Below, piece by piece: positions 25,158-35,068 of a DNA stretch of 64,000 nucleotides. The notes under the pieces are model-generated. The model saw only the letters and a list, made by a program, of their open reading frames with translations, searched no databases and had not been told where the DNA came from. Source of the stretch: Roseivirga sp. UBA6061 (GTDB lineage: Bacteria > Bacteroidota > Bacteroidia > Cytophagales > Cyclobacteriaceae); NCBI GenBank assembly GCA_002427745.1, contig DIYF01000061.1, positions 106,388-170,387 on the forward strand, in the 5' to 3' direction. Position 1 is the stretch's first letter. Each line of letters opens with the position of its first letter. A program made the translations under genes and the position numbers.

Positions 25158-28100
25158 ATGAATCCGAAATTAATAAAACTATTGATGTTCGCATCAAGGC
25201 AGTCACTATATCTTATATTCTTCAATGTACTCACCATGCAGCTACTGCTGGCCTCCAATACCAATGGTCAGAGCTGGCATAAGGTGCAGGTTTCTGTAGA
25301 AGTAAAAGATGCTCCCGTAAAAGAAATATTCCAGAGCATTGAGCAGCAATCTGACTTTGTATTTCTGTATGGTACTAAAGTGAAAAAGCTGAAAAAAAGA
25401 TTGTCACTCAAGCTCAAAGAGGTATCTGTAGCCAAGGTACTTGAGGCAGTTTCCAAAGAGACAAAACTTAGTTTTAAACAAATCAATGACAACATCTCTG
25501 TGGCTACCGGAAGTATAGGTGAGCTGCCCCAAAAAAAGCAAAAAGACATCATCATCTCAGGTAAGGTCACTGATGCTAAGACAGGAGACCCTCTGGCAGG
25601 GGCTTCGGTAGCCATTAAGGAGTTTCCCAGCTATGGTGGTATTACAGCCGTAGATGGTACTTTTCGCTTTTCCGCTCCCGATGAAAGTAAGACCCTGCTG
25701 GTTTCTTTTATTTCTTACCAAACCCGACAAATACCCATTGGCAACCAGGCAAGCTTTAATATTACGCTCAGTGCCAGTGTTTCTACTCTGGATGAGGTAA
25801 TGGTGATTGGTTATGGAACCTCATCCCGCAAAAACCTGACGGGCTCTGTAGGTAAGCTTTCTGAAGAGGTCGTGAATAACCAGCCTAATACGGGTTTTGA
25901 GCAGAATATTATCGGGCGAATTCCCGGGGTTAATATTCAGCAAACTACGGGTACACCCGGTGGCAACGTCTCTATTAAAATCAGGGGTACCGGTTCTATT
26001 TCCGCAGGCAATGAGCCACTCATCGTGATAGACGGCTTCCCGGTTTCTGACAGTCATAACTCACCGACTGTGCAAGGTTCAAGACCTTCTAACCGTACCC
26101 GAAGAGAAAATCCGCAAAACGCATTAAGTACACTTAACCCAAATGATATTCAGTCGGTGGAGGTACTGAAAGATGCTTCTGCGGCCGCCATATATGGATC
26201 ACGTGGCGCAAATGGGGTGATTTTAATCACCACTAAAAAAGGTCAGGTAGGCAAAGCTCGGTTCGGCTTCAATAGCTATTTCGGAGTACAGCGCATTACA
26301 GATACTTATGAACTGATGGATGCCTACACTTTTGCAGAGCAGCATTACCTCTCACGCCTCAATGCAGGTACTACAGCTGGGTTTGTGGATGATTATGTAC
26401 CTTATCTGAATGATGTACGGGGATTGCCCAGCACCGACTGGCAAGACGCACTCTTCCGCGATGCGCTCATTGAAAGCTATGACCTTTCTGTACGTGGTGG
26501 CTCCGAAAACCTTAACTACTATGTCTCTGGTGGATATTTCAACCAGGAAGGTATCATTGTGGGGTCTGGCTTCGAGCGCTTCTCGTTAAGGGCTAACCTG
26601 GAGGGAAGGCTTACTGATAAAGTGAGGTTGAGTCTGAATCTCAGTCCATCATTTACGCAAAGTGATCTGGTACCTGCTGAGAACCCCTACTTTGTAGATG
26701 GAGTGGTCAACCTGGCGCTATTGGCAGTGCCCACAGACCCTATATACAATGAGGATGGCTCCTTTAACTTTAACCAAAATACAGCAGCCGGCTCAGGCCC
26801 CTTTGTCAACCCTATCGCCCTAGCTGTGGGCATAGATGACGAACTGGACCAGTTCAGGTTTTTGGGTAACCTAAAAGTAGATGCAGAGTTGTATGATGGC
26901 CTGACGTTCTCTACCTCTTTTGGTTCAGACATCAACAGCTTTAAGCGCCACTACTACCGTCCGTCTTGGATTCCGGTACGTGGCGCTGAAGGGCCTTCTA
27001 ATCCATCGGCCAGAAATTTTAGCACTAGTGTGACTAACTGGGTCAGTGAGAGCACACTGAATTATGACTTCAGCGTGGGAGACCATGGTTTCAGCACTCT
27101 CCTGGGCTTCTCTGCTCAGAAAGAACGAATGGATCGTAATGGCATTTTTGCCAATAACTTTCCTAACGACCTGGTGACCACCATCAATGCCGGTACCGTT
27201 ACCTCAGGCTTTTCACAAATACAAGAATGGTCGCTGCTCTCGTATTTCACCCGTGTCACCTACGACTACCAAGGTAAATACCTGGTGAACCTCTCCCTGA
27301 GAAGGGACGGTTCCTCACGCTTCGGAAACGACACTAAATATGGCTTGTTCCCGGCAGTAAGTGTGGGCTGGAGGCTGTCTGATGAAGATTTCTTTCCGGA
27401 AAACGATCTGGTAAATGACCTCAAGTTTAGGTTCAGCATTGGTCAAACCGGTAACTTCTCCATTCCAAACTACGGGGCCATTGCTCTGCTTGGAGAAGCC
27501 GATTATGTCTTTAACAATCAACCGGTAAATGGCCTGGCTGCTGTTACTTCACCTAATGCTGACTTATCATGGGAAAAAACAACCATGACCAATTTTGGTC
27601 TGGATCTGTCATTCCTCAATAGTCAGTTTAGCCTTACAGCTGACTATTTTATTTCTGATACTGAAGACCTCCTCATTAACCTACCGGTACCGGGCTCATC
27701 AGGCTTTGATACTTCTCTCCAAAACATTGGTGAGGTACGTAACCAGGGTTTTGAATTGGGTATTAATGGTGATGTAAACCTTGGACCTGTCAAGTGGAAT
27801 TTCAACGCCAACATTGCTACAGTAAAAAATGAAGTACTTTCACTGGGACAAAGTAATGAGCCCATAATCAGCGATGGAGGTGTGAATAATACGCACATTA
27901 CCCAGGTAGGCAACCCCATAGGTTCCTATTATGGTTACCGGGTGTTGGGCGTGTTTCAGAACCAACAGGAAGTTAACAGCCATCCTTCACTGGCCGATGC
28001 ACAGCCCGGGGATTTTCGCTTTGACGATGTGAATGGTGATGGTATCATAAATGCAGATGATCGGACCATTATTGGTGACTTCTTCCCCGATTATACCTGG

Positions 28101-28598
28101 GGCTTTTCCAGCCGTTTTGAATACAAAAACTTCGATTTCAGTTTCCTCATTCAAGGTGCACAGAACTTTGAAGTATTTCATCTGGCACAGCGTTACCTGG
28201 GGTCATTGCAGACTTTCAGTAACTACCGGGCCGATATTTTCAGAAACTCCTTCTTCTCTGAAGATGACCCTGGAAATGGTCAGGTATATCGGCCGAATGC
28301 CAGCCCTACCAATGACAACGATGCCATTTCATCATACCATGTAGAAGACGGCTCATACATTCGTTTCAGAACCATCACGCTGGGCTATACCCTGCTCAAA
28401 GGTGATAAACTGGCCAGGTTGCCATTTAACAGCCTGCGCATATACGCCACAGGGCAAAACCTCTTCACCATCACAGATTATCCGGGCTATAACCCTGAGG
28501 TGAATATGCGGCCGGAAGACCCCCTGTCGCAGGGAGAAGACTACGGCACATATCCACTGGCAAAATCAGTAGTACTAGGTATCAACCTCAACTTTTAA
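25158..28598 (+). CDS. SusC-like TonB-dependent receptor with STN signalling domain (PUL 3)
   Basis: The 1146-aa protein opens with a signal sequence (MNPKLIKLLMFASRQSLYLI) like that of the 8240 receptor. Order: STN domain about 38-118, carboxypeptidase-regulatory-like domain about 132-215, TonB box and plug from about 220 (LDEVMVIGYG, IKIRGTGSI, VEVLKDASAAAIYGSRGANG), barrel to the terminal F, with an EF-hand-like DVNGDGIINADD loop. It imports the PUL 3 ligand and signals through the FecR protein. Overall it is closest in build to the 8240 receptor, consistent with duplication of the whole regulatory-uptake block. Confidence 0.95.
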   Translation: MNPKLIKLLMFASRQSLYLIFFNVLTMQLLLASNTNGQSWHKVQVSVEVKDAPVKEIFQSIEQQSDFVFLYGTKVKKLKKRLSLKLKEVSVAKVLEAVSKETKLSFKQINDNISVATGSIGELPQKKQKDIIISGKVTDAKTGDPLAGASVAIKEFPSYGGITAVDGTFRFSAPDESKTLLVSFISYQTRQIPIGNQASFNITLSASVSTLDEVMVIGYGTSSRKNLTGSVGKLSEEVVNNQPNTGFEQNIIGRIPGVNIQQTTGTPGGNVSIKIRGTGSISAGNEPLIVIDGFPVSDSHNSPTVQGSRPSNRTRRENPQNALSTLNPNDIQSVEVLKDASAAAIYGSRGANGVILITTKKGQVGKARFGFNSYFGVQRITDTYELMDAYTFAEQHYLSRLNAGTTAGFVDDYVPYLNDVRGLPSTDWQDALFRDALIESYDLSVRGGSENLNYYVSGGYFNQEGIIVGSGFERFSLRANLEGRLTDKVRLSLNLSPSFTQSDLVPAENPYFVDGVVNLALLAVPTDPIYNEDGSFNFNQNTAAGSGPFVNPIALAVGIDDELDQFRFLGNLKVDAELYDGLTFSTSFGSDINSFKRHYYRPSWIPVRGAEGPSNPSARNFSTSVTNWVSESTLNYDFSVGDHGFSTLLGFSAQKERMDRNGIFANNFPNDLVTTINAGTVTSGFSQIQEWSLLSYFTRVTYDYQGKYLVNLSLRRDGSSRFGNDTKYGLFPAVSVGWRLSDEDFFPENDLVNDLKFRFSIGQTGNFSIPNYGAIALLGEADYVFNNQPVNGLAAVTSPNADLSWEKTTMTNFGLDLSFLNSQFSLTADYFISDTEDLLINLPVPGSSGFDTSLQNIGEVRNQGFELGINGDVNLGPVKWNFNANIATVKNEVLSLGQSNEPIISDGGVNNTHITQVGNPIGSYYGYRVLGVFQNQQEVNSHPSLADAQPGDFRFDDVNGDGIINADDRTIIGDFFPDYTWGFSSRFEYKNFDFSFLIQGAQNFEVFHLAQRYLGSLQTFSNYRADIFRNSFFSEDDPGNGQVYRPNASPTNDNDAISSYHVEDGSYIRFRTITLGYTLLKGDKLARLPFNSLRIYATGQNLFTITDYPGYNPEVNMRPEDPLSQGEDYGTYPLAKSVVLGINLNF

Positions 28599-28609
28599 CC
28601 AAAACAGTC

Positions 28610-30031
28610 ATGAAAATAATCAAGTATACAATGATCCTGCTGGTTGTTGTACTGGTAGGCGCATGCGATGATTTTATTGACCTGGCCCCTGAGTCTAATG
28701 CCAATGTAGACGACTTTTTCCAGAGCCAGGAAGATATAGAGCAGGCTGTGATAGCCGCTTATGCAGCCCTGCAGTCCAGGGGTGAGTACGCTCAAAACTT
28801 CCTTTACTTTATGGAGGTGCGCTCTGACAATTCGGTAGTAGAAGACATTACCAAAGCGGCAGGTGAAGAAGGAAATCTGGATCTCTTTAGAGAGTCTACC
28901 ACTAACTCGTATGTGGAGGCTACCTGGAATGTTTGCTATACCGGTATTCAGCGCTGCAATGTGGTGCTCTCGCGCATCGATGACATAGATATGGATGCGC
29001 AATTAAAAGTTGTGCGCAGAGGAGAAGTGCGCTTTATTCGGGCCCTCACTTATTTCAATATGGTTCGCATGTGGGGAGATATACCGCTGGTAACCGAAGA
29101 AGTGACCAATGTAACCGATGCCTACAGCCATGTAAGAAATAGTACGGATGAGGTATATGCACAGATCATTGCTGATTTGGAAGCTGCTGCCGCTGCTTTG
29201 CCTGACAGCCAGACAGATGTAGGACGTGTGACCCGAGGGGCTGCCCTTACGCTACTCGGTAAGGTGCACCTCACCCGTCAAAACTGGGCTGAGGCTGTCA
29301 ATGTACTGAACCAGGTACAGGGTTATTCTCTGCTGCCAAATTATGCCGATGTGTTTGATGTGGACAATGAGAACAATGCCGAATCGATTTTCGAAGTACA
29401 GTTTGTGGGCGGTAGTGATGGGGAAGGGAGTCTTTTTCTAAGACTACACACCCCACTGAATAACAATAGCCTGCTAGGTGGCATAGGAGCCGGAGGAGTA
29501 GGGGATAACCTGCCATCGAGAGATTTGGTAGAGGCATTTACTACCGGAGACCTGAGAAGTGCTGTCACCGTGGATTCACTGGAGGACGGCCGACTCCATA
29601 CCAATAAATTCAACGGCATACCGGTAGATACCAATGATGAGGACAACAACTTTATGGTGTTGCGCTATGCAGATGTGCTGCTGATGCTGGCAGAGGCGTT
29701 GAATGAGCAAGCTTATACTGCTGATGGGCCTGCATTCGGTCACCTGAATCAGATCAGGGAAAGGGCTGGGCTTGCCGCTTTTGTTGCTGCCGATTTACCA
29801 GATCAGGAAAGCTTCCGTCAGGCTGTCTGGGAAGAAAGAAGGCTCGAATTGGCGTTTGAATTTCATCGCTGGTTTGATTTGGTCAGAACAAACGCTTACC
29901 TGGACGTAATGAACAATTACGAAGAAGACAGGGCACCTTTAGTCGTGCAGACACACCACCGTCTGTTCCCTATACCACAGAGTCAGGTAGATATCAACCC
30001 GACCAACATTATCCAAAACCCTGGTTACTAA
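28610..30031 (+). CDS. SusD/RagB-family lipoprotein (PUL 3)
   Basis: The 473-aa protein has signal MKIIKYTMILLVVVLVGAC with lipobox VGAC. SusD marks: DDFFQSQEDIEQAVIAAYAA, RFIRALTYFNMVRMWGDIPL, FMVLRYADVLLMLAEALNEQ, EERRLELAFEFHRWFDLVRT and LFPIPQSQVDINP...NPGY. It begins 11 nt after the SusC stop and forms the lid on that barrel. Unlike the other three PULs, no terminator separates this SusD from the next gene (19 nt gap). Confidence 0.95.
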   Translation: MKIIKYTMILLVVVLVGACDDFIDLAPESNANVDDFFQSQEDIEQAVIAAYAALQSRGEYAQNFLYFMEVRSDNSVVEDITKAAGEEGNLDLFRESTTNSYVEATWNVCYTGIQRCNVVLSRIDDIDMDAQLKVVRRGEVRFIRALTYFNMVRMWGDIPLVTEEVTNVTDAYSHVRNSTDEVYAQIIADLEAAAAALPDSQTDVGRVTRGAALTLLGKVHLTRQNWAEAVNVLNQVQGYSLLPNYADVFDVDNENNAESIFEVQFVGGSDGEGSLFLRLHTPLNNNSLLGGIGAGGVGDNLPSRDLVEAFTTGDLRSAVTVDSLEDGRLHTNKFNGIPVDTNDEDNNFMVLRYADVLLMLAEALNEQAYTADGPAFGHLNQIRERAGLAAFVAADLPDQESFRQAVWEERRLELAFEFHRWFDLVRTNAYLDVMNNYEEDRAPLVVQTHHRLFPIPQSQVDINPTNIIQNPGY

Positions 30032-30050
30032 TATCCCAACTGAAGTACTG

Positions 30051-33000
30051 ATGAAAACGATCAAATATCTATATACACTCTTAATCCTGCTGGTGATACT
30101 CTGTGGTTGTAAGACCGATGATGATATGCCGGATACAGCTCCGAAAAATCCGGTGACCAATTTAAATGTAAATCCCGGCATTCGCTCAGCCGCCATAAGC
30201 TGGGATAAACCTGAGGGCTCCATTATTTCTTATGTGGTAAGCTATACGCCCGATGATGGGGCAATCCTGATACAAGATCCGGATTCTACCAATGTGCCTA
30301 TCACCGGGCTGCGCGGAGAGATCGCTTACACGTTCAAGGTGTCCTGGCTCAACAACAGAGGGCAGTCGTCTCCGGCTGATTCGGCTACAGTTACTACGCT
30401 GCCGGTTCCCAAAACCATTTTTGAAGGTAATCTGGAGCTGGCCAGTCAGTCAGATATTGATCAACTCGACAAACTGTACACTGATATTACCGGCACCCTG
30501 ATGATAGGAGGTAGTACAGTGAGTGACATTAATGACCTGACTAAATTGGCTGCGTTGCGAGAAATTGCAGGAGCACTCACCATTACCAACAACCCGCTCC
30601 TCTCTGATCTGAATCAACTGGCCGACCTGGAGTCGGTGACCGGTGATATCACCATCAGTGGCAATACCACCCTTTTCGACTTTTGTGCCATCAGTGGCTT
30701 CTTAGGTAATTATAACGGTAACCTGACCACGGAGGGCAATAGCTTTAATCCATCACAAACCCAAATAGCTGCTGGCAGTTGTACTGCCCCTGATGTAATC
30801 TTCCAGGGAGACATGGTCCTGGAAAGCCAGGCCGATTTGGATGCGATCACAGCTGAATATACCAAGATTACCGGCCGCCTTAAGATTGGCAACGATGCTA
30901 ACGGGGATATTACAGACCTGTCTAAACTGTCGAAAGTGCGCACTGTTGATTTTCTGGAGGTTGATGGGAATGGCATACTCGAAGATCTCTCTGGTCTGGA
31001 GTCATTGGACTCAATCATTACAGGTAACTTGACGGTGAGGGACAATCCACAAATACGTTCCCTGAATGGCTTGCAGGGGCTCAGCTATATGCGAAATGAC
31101 ATTGCTATCCTGAACAATGCTTTATTGACTACGCTGGATGGACTCGATAACCTGCTGACGGTAGATGAGGTATTCATTGGAAAAGAGGGCTGGAATGGCC
31201 CTGCTGGTGCTGAAAGACCCAACCCGAGGTTGACTGATTATTGTGCCCTTACCAATGTGGTGACTGCCAACATTACCGCACTAAATGGCAACCGTTCTGT
31301 CATTACGGCTAACCCTTACAACCCTACATTCGATGAAATATTGGCAGGTACCTGTGCCGGTGACCCGGTTTCTGACCTCGTACTCACTGGAGGTCTGCGG
31401 GTCAATACACAAGCTGAGGTAGATGCACTGCCAGAATACACAGAGATTACCGGAGAACTAGTGATAGGCCTTGATGCTGCCACCAACGACATTACAGATC
31501 TTTCTAAGTTTTCTAAGCTCACAAAAATAGGAGGTAGACTGCTGATTCAGCGTACGCCTGGCATTACGGATCTGAAGGGCTTTTCTGCACTCACCTCTGT
31601 GGGAGCCATTGAAGGCATTAATGTGGGTGAACTGGTGATTCGCGAAAACGCTTCATTGGTGTCGCTTGAGGGGCTGGAAAACCTGACCTTCATCGCAGAC
31701 GACTTTGGCGTTTTAGATAATCCTGAGCTGATTACACTCAAAGGTGTAGAAAACCTTGCTGATGTACGGAATCGCATATTTATTGGCTACCAGGGCTGGC
31801 AGGGGCTGGGTGGTACGGTAAAACCCAATCCAAAACTGACCGATTATTGCGCTATCAGGCAGGTGATCACCAGTATTGGTGTGTCTGTATTAGAAGGCCG
31901 GGAATGCACAATCAATAATGGTGACTTTTTCAGCCCCGACTTTCAGGATGTACTTGAAGGCCGTTGTACAGAAGATGGTTCAAGGGTGTTTGATGGTGGT
32001 ATCAGGGTAAATACGCAGGCGGAAGTAGATGCACTGGAATCATATACCGAGATAACCGGAGAACTGGTGATTGGCCTTGATGCCTCTGTCAATGACATTA
32101 CTGACTTATCTAAGTTTTCTGAGCTTACCAGAATAGGCGGCAGAGTACTGATTCAAAGGAACCCACTACTAACCAGTCTTTCTGGTCTTGATAAGCTTGA
32201 GTCTATTGGAGCCATAGGTGGTATCAATGTTGGCGAATTGGTGATTCGGGAAAACCAATTGCTTACTTCGCTGGAAGGCCTTGAGAGCCTCACCTTTATT
32301 GCTGATGACTTTGGTGTATTAGACAATGCCGAGCTGGCTACGCTGAAGGGAGTGGAGAACCTTGAAAACGTACAGAACCGGATATTTATTGGTTACCAGG
32401 GCTGGCAGGGACTTGGTGGTACGGTGAAGCCCAACCCAAAACTGACAAACTATTGTGCACTCACCAAAGTAATAGAGACGGTGACCGTGGCAACACTGGA
32501 GAGCAGGGAGGCCACTATTAATAATGGAGATGCCTTTGGCCCATCATATCAGCAGATACTCGATGGCTACTGTGAAGAAGGGATTCTGAATGGTGGTCTT
32601 CGGGTAAACACGCAAGCCGAGGTAGATGCCGTACCTGATGGCCTGGTAGAGATCACAGGTGAATTAGTGGTGGGGCTTGACGCTTCTGCTAATGACATAA
32701 CTGACCTCTCAAAATTTGAGAATGTGACCAAGGTAGGTGGCCGTTTGTTGATTCAGAGAACTCCTAATATCACTGACCTGAAGGGCTTTTCCAGTCTGAC
32801 TTCTGTGGGTGCTATTGGTGGTATCAATGTAGGGGAGTTAGTCATCAGAGAAATGGCTACTCTAACATCGCTCGAAGGACTTGAAAATCTTACATATATA
32901 GCCGATGACTTTGGCATACTGGACAATCCCGAGCTGACCACACTGAAAGGAGTGGAAAATTTGGAACAAGTCGATAACCGCATATTTATCGGTTACCAGG

Positions 33001-33182
33001 GGTGGCAAGGCCTAGAGGGTACTGTGAAACCTAATCAAAAGCTAACAGACTATTGTGCACTGGATAAAGTCATCCGTAATGTGACAGTGGCAGTGCTGGA
33101 AGGCCGGGAGTGTGCCATCAACAACGGTACATTTTTCAGCCCTTCTTTCCAGCAGGTATTGGATGGTAACTGTAGACAATAG
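30051..33182 (+). CDS. Lipoprotein with fibronectin III domain and five L-domain/LRR-like repeats (PUL 3)
   Basis: The 1043-aa protein has a lipoprotein signal (LLILLVILCGC) and a fibronectin type III domain at about residues 38-120. Five repeat units resembling receptor-L-domain/LRR beta-helices start near residues 124, 251, 445, 647 and 846. The last three are near 200 aa each and strongly alike: RVNTQAEVDA, ITGELVIGLDA, NDITDLSKF, GGINVGELVIRE, LDN.EL.TLKGVENL, IFIGYQGWQGL, TVKP, YCAL. Its place after SusD matches SusE/SusF-type surface ligand-binding proteins. It is probably a surface binder that captures substrate or attaches to a surface; the ligand is unknown. Confidence 0.8.
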   Translation: MKTIKYLYTLLILLVILCGCKTDDDMPDTAPKNPVTNLNVNPGIRSAAISWDKPEGSIISYVVSYTPDDGAILIQDPDSTNVPITGLRGEIAYTFKVSWLNNRGQSSPADSATVTTLPVPKTIFEGNLELASQSDIDQLDKLYTDITGTLMIGGSTVSDINDLTKLAALREIAGALTITNNPLLSDLNQLADLESVTGDITISGNTTLFDFCAISGFLGNYNGNLTTEGNSFNPSQTQIAAGSCTAPDVIFQGDMVLESQADLDAITAEYTKITGRLKIGNDANGDITDLSKLSKVRTVDFLEVDGNGILEDLSGLESLDSIITGNLTVRDNPQIRSLNGLQGLSYMRNDIAILNNALLTTLDGLDNLLTVDEVFIGKEGWNGPAGAERPNPRLTDYCALTNVVTANITALNGNRSVITANPYNPTFDEILAGTCAGDPVSDLVLTGGLRVNTQAEVDALPEYTEITGELVIGLDAATNDITDLSKFSKLTKIGGRLLIQRTPGITDLKGFSALTSVGAIEGINVGELVIRENASLVSLEGLENLTFIADDFGVLDNPELITLKGVENLADVRNRIFIGYQGWQGLGGTVKPNPKLTDYCAIRQVITSIGVSVLEGRECTINNGDFFSPDFQDVLEGRCTEDGSRVFDGGIRVNTQAEVDALESYTEITGELVIGLDASVNDITDLSKFSELTRIGGRVLIQRNPLLTSLSGLDKLESIGAIGGINVGELVIRENQLLTSLEGLESLTFIADDFGVLDNAELATLKGVENLENVQNRIFIGYQGWQGLGGTVKPNPKLTNYCALTKVIETVTVATLESREATINNGDAFGPSYQQILDGYCEEGILNGGLRVNTQAEVDAVPDGLVEITGELVVGLDASANDITDLSKFENVTKVGGRLLIQRTPNITDLKGFSSLTSVGAIGGINVGELVIREMATLTSLEGLENLTYIADDFGILDNPELTTLKGVENLEQVDNRIFIGYQGWQGLEGTVKPNQKLTDYCALDKVIRNVTVAVLEGRECAINNGTFFSPSFQQVLDGNCRQ

Positions 33183-34106
33183 ATGCATTCGATGTTTCTT
33201 AATATGACCCTCCTAAACCTGGCCATTTGGGTACTTACATCTTGTGGTACCACTGGTGCTGATCCTCAACCGGGTACTATGACGGACCCGGTTGAGCCCA
33301 CAGACTATCACCAGTTTGTATTGGACAAACTGGCTGACCCTCCTGATGGTAGCTATGTGATGATCATGGCTCACCGGGGAGATTGGAAGAATGCTCCGGA
33401 AAATAGTTTGAAGGGTATTGAAAACTGTATTGCCCTCATGCTTGATATGACTGAAGTGGACGTGAGACGAACAAGAGACGGGGTTTTAATACTGATGCAT
33501 GATGAAACCCTCGATCGAACTACTGAAGGTGCCGGATTAGTAAGTGCTACCGATTGGTCTGTGATTAAAAACCTGAGATTACGCAATGCAGATGGCTCTC
33601 TTTCATCTGAGACCGTACCCTCACTGGAAGAGGCTTTGGCGGTAGCCAAAAACAAGATGGTGCTCTTCTTGGATAAGGCTTATACCTTGCACAATGAGAT
33701 CCATGACCTTGTGGCTCGGCACGGAATGCTTAAACAGGTAATTGTTGAAGGCATAGCCGACTGGCAAAGATACCAGTCTGATTACCCTGATGTTTGGCAA
33801 GACCTGAACTTTGCAGCCAGAATAGGAGCGGGGCAGAGTATGGCTTATATAGAAAGTCATATATCAAACCCTGATGGACGCTTTCTTTTTCCCAGTTGTA
33901 ATCTACTGCTTACCCAGGACGCTAAATATGAGCGTGTGAAGCACTCTGGCCACTGGTTACTTTTTGCTCCGCTCAATTTCACGAATTGCTCAGAAGATTT
34001 TGAGCAAAACTGGACTTGGGCCATCAATCAAGGTATTGATGTGATCATTACTGACAAGCCGCGTGAGCTATTGACCCATCTTAAATCTCAGGGAAAGCAC
34101 CAATGA
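33183..34106 (+). CDS. Glycerophosphodiester phosphodiesterase lipoprotein (PUL 3)
   Basis: The 307-aa protein begins directly after the previous stop codon (no gap), with a lipoprotein signal and lipobox LTSC. The GDPD pattern is intact: MAHRGDWKNAPENS, EVDVRRTRDGVLILMHDETL and VIITDKP at the end of the barrel. It should release glycerol 3-phosphate from diesters in the periplasm or at the surface. It is like the PUL 2 GDPD (13222), including the rare GDW(R/K)NAPENS form. Its stop overlaps the next start by 4 bp. Confidence 0.93.
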   Translation: MHSMFLNMTLLNLAIWVLTSCGTTGADPQPGTMTDPVEPTDYHQFVLDKLADPPDGSYVMIMAHRGDWKNAPENSLKGIENCIALMLDMTEVDVRRTRDGVLILMHDETLDRTTEGAGLVSATDWSVIKNLRLRNADGSLSSETVPSLEEALAVAKNKMVLFLDKAYTLHNEIHDLVARHGMLKQVIVEGIADWQRYQSDYPDVWQDLNFAARIGAGQSMAYIESHISNPDGRFLFPSCNLLLTQDAKYERVKHSGHWLLFAPLNFTNCSEDFEQNWTWAINQGIDVIITDKPRELLTHLKSQGKHQ

Positions 34107-34909
34107 AGCAATCACTTGTCTTCTTAGCAATAGTTATGCTGGCGGGCTGTGCCCAGCAGTCATTTGTTCAACTCACCAATGCTCATGCACATAATGACTA
34201 CGAGCATGAAAGACCTTTGTTGGAAGCTATAGAAAACGGGTTTACCTCTATAGAAGCGGATGTTCATTTGATTGAAGGGAAACTCTATGTGGTTCACGAT
34301 GCTCCTGAAAGTACTGAAGGACTTCAGACATTGGAAACACTTTATTTAGAACCATTGCGGCAGCGAATCCGAAAGAACAAAGGCAAGGTTTATAAAAATC
34401 AGCAGGGACTGCTTTATCTAATGATTGATGTGAAGACTCCTGCTACTACTTCTTACCCTGTTTTGAGAAATGTTCTGAGTGCGTATCAGGATATACTTAG
34501 AGTGGTGAAGGAAGGGCAGGAGCAAGAAAGGCCTGTAAAAGCCATTATCTCCGGTTTTCATGGGAGGCCTTTTGATGAACTGCTGGCGGATTCGGTACAA
34601 TATGCCGGTTTGGATGGTCGACCGGATGAGTTGGATCTGAATATTCCTAAGGTGCTCATGCCAGTGATCAGCCAGAACTATAATCAGTACCTGAGTTGGA
34701 AAGGGGGAGGTCAGCCAAACCGACAGGAGGTTTTTAAGCTTAAGCAAATGATTGACCAAGCTCATGCTCAGGGTAAAAAGGTCAGGTTATGGGCAGCTCC
34801 GGATACACCGGAGGTATGGGGATTTCTTCTCAACCTGGGTATAGACCTTATCAATACAGATAAACTTGTTGAGCTACGCACATTCCTTCAGGAACGCTCA
34901 GGTAATTAG
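34103..34909 (+). CDS. PI-PLC/GDPD-superfamily lipoprotein, AIM6-like
   Basis: The 268-aa protein has lipoprotein signal MKQSLVFLAIVMLAGC. The TIM-barrel start reads NAHAHNDYEHERPL, the HAHNDY signature of the AIM6-like branch of the PLC-like phosphodiesterase superfamily, followed by SIEADVHLIEGKLYVVHD, LMIDVKT and, at the end, LINTDKL. Its catalytic loop differs from ordinary GDPDs (HAHNDY in place of HRG...ENS), so substrate choice should differ too. ATGA overlap with the GDPD gene implies equal expression; the two may act on successive or different diesters. It is the last gene of PUL 3. Confidence 0.85.
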   Translation: MKQSLVFLAIVMLAGCAQQSFVQLTNAHAHNDYEHERPLLEAIENGFTSIEADVHLIEGKLYVVHDAPESTEGLQTLETLYLEPLRQRIRKNKGKVYKNQQGLLYLMIDVKTPATTSYPVLRNVLSAYQDILRVVKEGQEQERPVKAIISGFHGRPFDELLADSVQYAGLDGRPDELDLNIPKVLMPVISQNYNQYLSWKGGGQPNRQEVFKLKQMIDQAHAQGKKVRLWAAPDTPEVWGFLLNLGIDLINTDKLVELRTFLQERSGN

Positions 34910-34973
34910 TGTTAAGGAATCTATTGTTCAGCAACCATAATGCCTGCCTGATAGCGACTGATACTCTTTAATA

Positions 34974-35005
34974 TAGATTAGGTTAGTTTGGAAGCCATCC
35001 GGATT
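34974..35005 (+). repeat. PUL 3'-end motif, copy 3 (32 bp identical to copy 2)
   Basis: Identical to 15476-15507 over 32 bases and lying 65 nt after the stop of the last PUL 3 gene. Identity stops inside the terminator loop, resuming in the 3' arm. Confidence 0.85.
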
Positions 35006-35036
35006 CGCTATAGATTTAGAGAGCCGGGTGGTTTTT
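34995..35036 (+). terminator. Intrinsic terminator ending PUL 3
   Basis: CCATCCGG (34995-35002) and CCGGGTGG (35024-35031) form an 8-bp stem followed by TTTTT. It is the sister of the terminator at 15497-15538. Confidence 0.85.
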
Positions 35037-35068
35037 CTTCTTTAAGGCCCGATTTTTTTAAGTGATTT

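Noticed and set aside
15476..35005. The 32-bp identical copies as attachment sites of a mobile element
   Set aside because: The interval between them holds ordinary metabolic loci, no integrase or transposase, and the motif also occurs in shorter form outside it; a shared 3' regulatory or terminator element is simpler.
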